Shown: positions 61,372-64,000 of the stretch, piece by piece
How the letters are laid out: each line of letters opens with the position of its first letter
How positions within the stretch are numbered: the first letter of the stretch is position 1
From: Saccharopolyspora rosea
Lineage (GTDB): Bacteria > Actinomycetota > Actinomycetes > Mycobacteriales > Pseudonocardiaceae
Direction: 5' to 3'
Length of the DNA stretch: 64,000 nucleotides
NCBI RefSeq assembly: GCF_025643595.1
Contig: NZ_CP102826.1
Span: forward strand, 124,001 to 188,000
Program-made: the position numbers and the translations under genes
The notes under the pieces: generated by a model
What the model saw: the letters and a program-made list of their open reading frames with translations, nothing else
Told to the model about the DNA's origin: nothing
Database searches by the model: none

Positions 61372-62598
61372 ATGCCCTTCCGGCTGCTGGTGCTCGCCGT
61401 CGGCACCTTCGTCATCAACACCGGGTCGTACCTGGTGGCCGGTGTCCTCCCCGCCATCGCCGCGCACGTCGGCGTGCCGGTGACCACCGCCGGTCAGCTG
61501 ATCACCGTGCACGCGTTGACCTACGCGGTCAGCGCACCCGTTCTGTCCACTGTGGTCGGACGGTGGGAGCGGCGCCGGTTGCTGTGGCTGTCGCTGGGCC
61601 TGTTCGTCGTCGGCAACATCGCCACCGCGATGGCCCCGGACTTCGGCACGCTGACCGCGGCGCGGGTGCTCGGTGCGCTCGGGGCGAGCCTGTTCACCCC
61701 GACGGCCGTCGTGATCGCCGCCGACCTGGTGCCGCTCCAGCGGCGCGGGCGGGCCGTGTCGTTGGTGCTCAGCGGGCTGACCCTGGCGACCGTGGTGGGC
61801 GTGCCGATCGGCGTGCTGCTGGAGGGATCGATCGGCTACCAGGGGCTGTTCTGGCTGGTCGCGCTCCTCGGGCTGCTGGCGTCGAGCGCGCTGCTGGCGC
61901 TGCCGCGGGTTCCCGCGCCGCCGGTGACGGGGCTGCGCGCCAGGATGTCCGTGCTCCGCGACCGCGCGGTGGTGCAGGTGCTGGTGGTGTCGCTGCTCGG
62001 CTCCCTCGCGGACTTCGCGGCCTACACCTACGCCTCCCCGATGCTGTCGGCGCTGACCGGTGCGGGCGCCGGGACGCTCGGCGTGCTGCTGTTCGTCTAC
62101 GGCGTCGCCGGGGCCATGGGCAACGCCGTGGTCGGGCGGGTCACCGACCGGTTCGGCTCCGGGGTCGGGATCGCCGCGTCGCTCGGCGTGCTCGCCGTCG
62201 GGCTCGCGGCGTTGCCGCTGGCCGGTGGTTCGCCGGTCGCCGTCGCGGTGCTGCTGGTCCTGTGGGGGTTGGGCGGCTGGGGGATCATGCCCGCCGTCCA
62301 GCACCGGTTGATCTCGCTGGCTCCGGCCGGGGCGGGTGTGGTGATCGCGTTCAACTCCTCGGCCCTGTACCTGGGCATGGGCTTCGGCGGTCTCACCGGT
62401 GGTGTCGTCGCCGCCGAGTGGGGCTGGGCCGCCCTCGGCCCGGTGTCGGCAGCGGTCGCGGTCGCCGCCCTGGTCCTGTTCGGCCGGATGACCCGCACCG
62501 GCGATGCCGACACCGCCGAACCGGCGGCGACCGCCCCGCCCGGGACGACCACCGAACCGGCCGCCACCGCCGTGCCGGAGGTCGTCCGGGAGGCGTGA
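61372..62598 (+). CDS. MFS exporter, DHA1/AraJ type
   Basis: A 408-residue transporter with 12 membrane helices of the drug:H+ antiporter-1 group. The first helix pair reads FVINTGSYLVAGVLPAIAAH. Motif A lies after helix 2 in the VVGRWERRRLLWLSL region, and motif C is in LSGLTLATVVGVPIGVLL in helix 5. The C-terminus is a Thr/Ala/Pro-rich tail of about 40 residues that is probably disordered. The ATG at 61372 is preferred over 61333. The substrate is unknown. Confidence 0.9.
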   Translation: MPFRLLVLAVGTFVINTGSYLVAGVLPAIAAHVGVPVTTAGQLITVHALTYAVSAPVLSTVVGRWERRRLLWLSLGLFVVGNIATAMAPDFGTLTAARVLGALGASLFTPTAVVIAADLVPLQRRGRAVSLVLSGLTLATVVGVPIGVLLEGSIGYQGLFWLVALLGLLASSALLALPRVPAPPVTGLRARMSVLRDRAVVQVLVVSLLGSLADFAAYTYASPMLSALTGAGAGTLGVLLFVYGVAGAMGNAVVGRVTDRFGSGVGIAASLGVLAVGLAALPLAGGSPVAVAVLLVLWGLGGWGIMPAVQHRLISLAPAGAGVVIAFNSSALYLGMGFGGLTGGVVAAEWGWAALGPVSAAVAVAALVLFGRMTRTGDADTAEPAATAPPGTTTEPAATAVPEVVREA

Positions 62599-62632
62599 CC
62601 GGACGGCCGGCGGGCCGCCCGGTCATCCCGGG

Positions 62633-63820
62633 TCAGGACACCAGCAGCGGAAGGCGTCGGACGCCGGTCATGTTGGGGCTCGGGATGAACGCCGGTGCTT
62701 CGTCCGGATCGGTCCGCAGCTTCGGGAAGCGGTCGAGCAGCAGGTTCAACGCCACCCGGCCCTCCAGGCGCGCCAGCGGTGCACCCAGGCAGAAGTGGAT
62801 GCCGCGGCCGAAGGCGAGGTGCGGGTTCGGGTCGCGGGTGACGTCGAAGACGTCGGGCTCGCGGAACTCCCGCGGATCGCGGTTGGCCGCCGCGATCCAC
62901 ATGAACAGCAGCTGGTCGGCGGGGATCCGCTCGCCGCCCAGCTCCACCTCCTGGTTGGTGACCCGGCCGAGCGCGGCGAACGGGCTGAAGTAGCGCAACG
63001 ACTCCTCGATCGCCGACGGGACCAGCGACTGGTCGGCGCGGACCGCGGCGAACTGCTCGGGATGGGCGTCCAGGCACAGCACGGTGTTGCCCAGCAGCAT
63101 CGTCGTGGTGATGTGGCCGGCGATCAGCAGCAGGTTGGCGAAGTTGACGATCTGCGCGTCGGTGAGCCGCTCACCGTCCACTTCGGCCTCGACGAGCTTG
63201 GTGAGCAGGTCCTCGCGCGGCCGCTTCTTGCGCTCGGCCGCGTGCTCGGCCAGGTAGTCGGTCAGGTGCCCGACCTGTTCCATCGCGCGCTCGATGTCGC
63301 GGTCCTGCTCCGCGGAGCGGTTCACGAGCGAGAACTGCTGGGTGCGCTCGAAGAGCGCGTCCACCCACTGCTTGAACAGGTGCCGGTCGTCGCTGGGCAC
63401 GCCCAGGAGCTCGGCGATCACGATGACCGGCAGCGGGTAGGCCAGGTCGGCGACCAGCTCGGCGCGGCCCCGGTCGGCGATGGCGTCGAGCAGTTCCCCG
63501 GTCAGCGCGGCGATGCGCGGTTCCAGGTCGGCGACGACCTTGCGGGAGAACGCGTGGCTGACCAGCTTGCGCAGCTTCTGGTGCTCGGGCGGGTCGAGCC
63601 GGGTCAGCGTGCCCTCGCTGAGCTGGGCGGCCTCCGGGAAGAGCCGCGTGGTGTCGGAGGAGAAGGTGGCCGGATCGCTCAGGACCCGCTGGATCTCGGG
63701 ATGTCCGTAGACGTTCCACATCCCGGTCTTCGGGTCGTATTCCACGGCTTGCCGTGGCCGGATCCCGCGCAGCCAGAACTGCGCTTGGTGGATCCCCCAG
63801 GTGTCGGCCGACGTCGTCAT
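62633..63820 (-). CDS. Cytochrome P450
   Basis: A 395-residue soluble P450 of the bacterial CYP107/105 style. The I-helix oxygen-binding motif is LLIAGHITTTMLLG, with His in place of the more common Glu (AGHxTT is seen in some groups). The K-helix is ESLRYF, and the haem-binding loop is AFGRGIHFCLGAPLAR with the proximal Cys. GAGGGGT lies before the ATG. It probably oxidises a natural product. A partial gene lies 33 bp upstream on the same strand, so they may be cotranscribed. No ferredoxin gene is visible. Confidence 0.93.
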   Translation of the reverse strand: MTTSADTWGIHQAQFWLRGIRPRQAVEYDPKTGMWNVYGHPEIQRVLSDPATFSSDTTRLFPEAAQLSEGTLTRLDPPEHQKLRKLVSHAFSRKVVADLEPRIAALTGELLDAIADRGRAELVADLAYPLPVIVIAELLGVPSDDRHLFKQWVDALFERTQQFSLVNRSAEQDRDIERAMEQVGHLTDYLAEHAAERKKRPREDLLTKLVEAEVDGERLTDAQIVNFANLLLIAGHITTTMLLGNTVLCLDAHPEQFAAVRADQSLVPSAIEESLRYFSPFAALGRVTNQEVELGGERIPADQLLFMWIAAANRDPREFREPDVFDVTRDPNPHLAFGRGIHFCLGAPLARLEGRVALNLLLDRFPKLRTDPDEAPAFIPSPNMTGVRRLPLLVS

Positions 63821-63853
63821 GCCATACCCCTCGTGGTGACGTGGAGTCCGGGG

Positions 63854-64000
63854 TCAGCCGGGCTCGGACGGATCGTGTTCGTAGATCCACTTGCGGTAGG
63901 AGTCGGTCAGGCCCTCCAGCAGCGCCGCCACCTCGGCGGCGGCGGTGGCCAGCGCGGCCCGGTCCGGGCGTGACTCCGGTTCGAAGGACGTCCGGACGGC
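63854..64000 (-). CDS. Partial gene, C-terminal 48 residues, unidentified
   Basis: The last 48 codons of a gene that enters from the right edge on the minus strand. The visible end includes a helix of Ala/Glu (ALATAAAEVAALLEGLTDSY) followed by RKWIYEHDPSEPG and the stop. The P450 gene starts 33 bp downstream, so an operon is plausible. Too little is seen to name a family. Confidence 0.6.
   Translation of the reverse strand, partial: AVRTSFEPESRPDRAALATAAAEVAALLEGLTDSYRKWIYEHDPSEPG

Overview
The window is GC-rich actinobacterial chromosome. The gene content and order (glf, glfT2, a PAP2 phosphatase, ubiA, Emb-type arabinosyltransferases, dprE1, dprE2, glfT1, wzt, wzm, a GtrA protein, the proteasome activator bpa, a cysteine-desulfurase-like protein, a quinone oxidoreductase, hisC) follow the Mycobacterium tuberculosis Rv3772-Rv3809c neighbourhood. 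The organism therefore builds a mycobacterial-type arabinogalactan wall. The protein sequences, the AICE-type integrated element and the absence of obvious mycolate genes suggest a member of the Pseudonocardiales (Saccharopolyspora-like). This is inference; the species cannot be read from the sequence.

Layout. 1-4.2 kb: a cut-off flavin oxidoreductase, a HAD phosphatase, a secreted PGRP-type amidase and a GT87 mannosyltransferase. 4.4-28.2 kb: the arabinogalactan region. It holds galactan synthesis (glf, glfT2), the decaprenyl-phosphoribose steps (PAP2 protein, ubiA), a flavoprotein/GtrA/GT2 group, a first Emb-like arabinosyltransferase, a DUF4232 lipoprotein, a dprE1-dprE1-dprE2 operon with two DprE1 paralogues, a tandem pair of GtrA genes, a second Emb-like enzyme, then glfT1-wzt and wzm for galactan start and export. 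28.9-36.7 kb: a small secreted protein, Bpa, a PLP-fold protein, a quinone oxidoreductase, a secreted M28 peptidase, a drug-type ABC exporter and a divergent MarR regulator.

36.7-50.8 kb is an actinomycete integrative and conjugative element (AICE) in a tRNA-Ser(UGA) gene, bounded by a 54-bp direct repeat. It encodes integrase, excisionase, a DUF3631 ATPase with a DnaB-N-like partner, an FtsK/TraB translocase with two spread-type membrane proteins, a Pif-like Nudix protein, a zinc-ribbon/HEXXH protein that shares its frame with a small helical protein, a DUF4097 protein, a GntR regulator with clear operators, and a cargo glycosyltransferase. Two unusual sequence clusters inside it look like cis-acting replication or transfer sites: 11 copies of GGGACGG/CCGTCCC at the 3' end of the DUF3631 gene, and nine CTAG sites in 100 bp directly after the translocase gene.

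50.8-64 kb returns to the chromosome: an L,D-transpeptidase, a repeat-bearing secreted protein, hisC, a dienelactone-hydrolase-fold protein without the usual cysteine, acetoacetate-CoA ligase, tRNA-Ser(GCU) and tRNA-Arg(ACG), an SSI-type protease inhibitor, an O-methyltransferase, an SDR enzyme, a small secreted peptide, a YbaK-type deacylase, an MFS exporter, a cytochrome P450 and a partial gene at the right edge.

A pattern across the window is the number of genes whose start codon lies 6-8 nt after a TANNNT-type -10 box with no Shine-Dalgarno sequence. These are probably leaderless mRNAs, and many of them are cell-wall genes.
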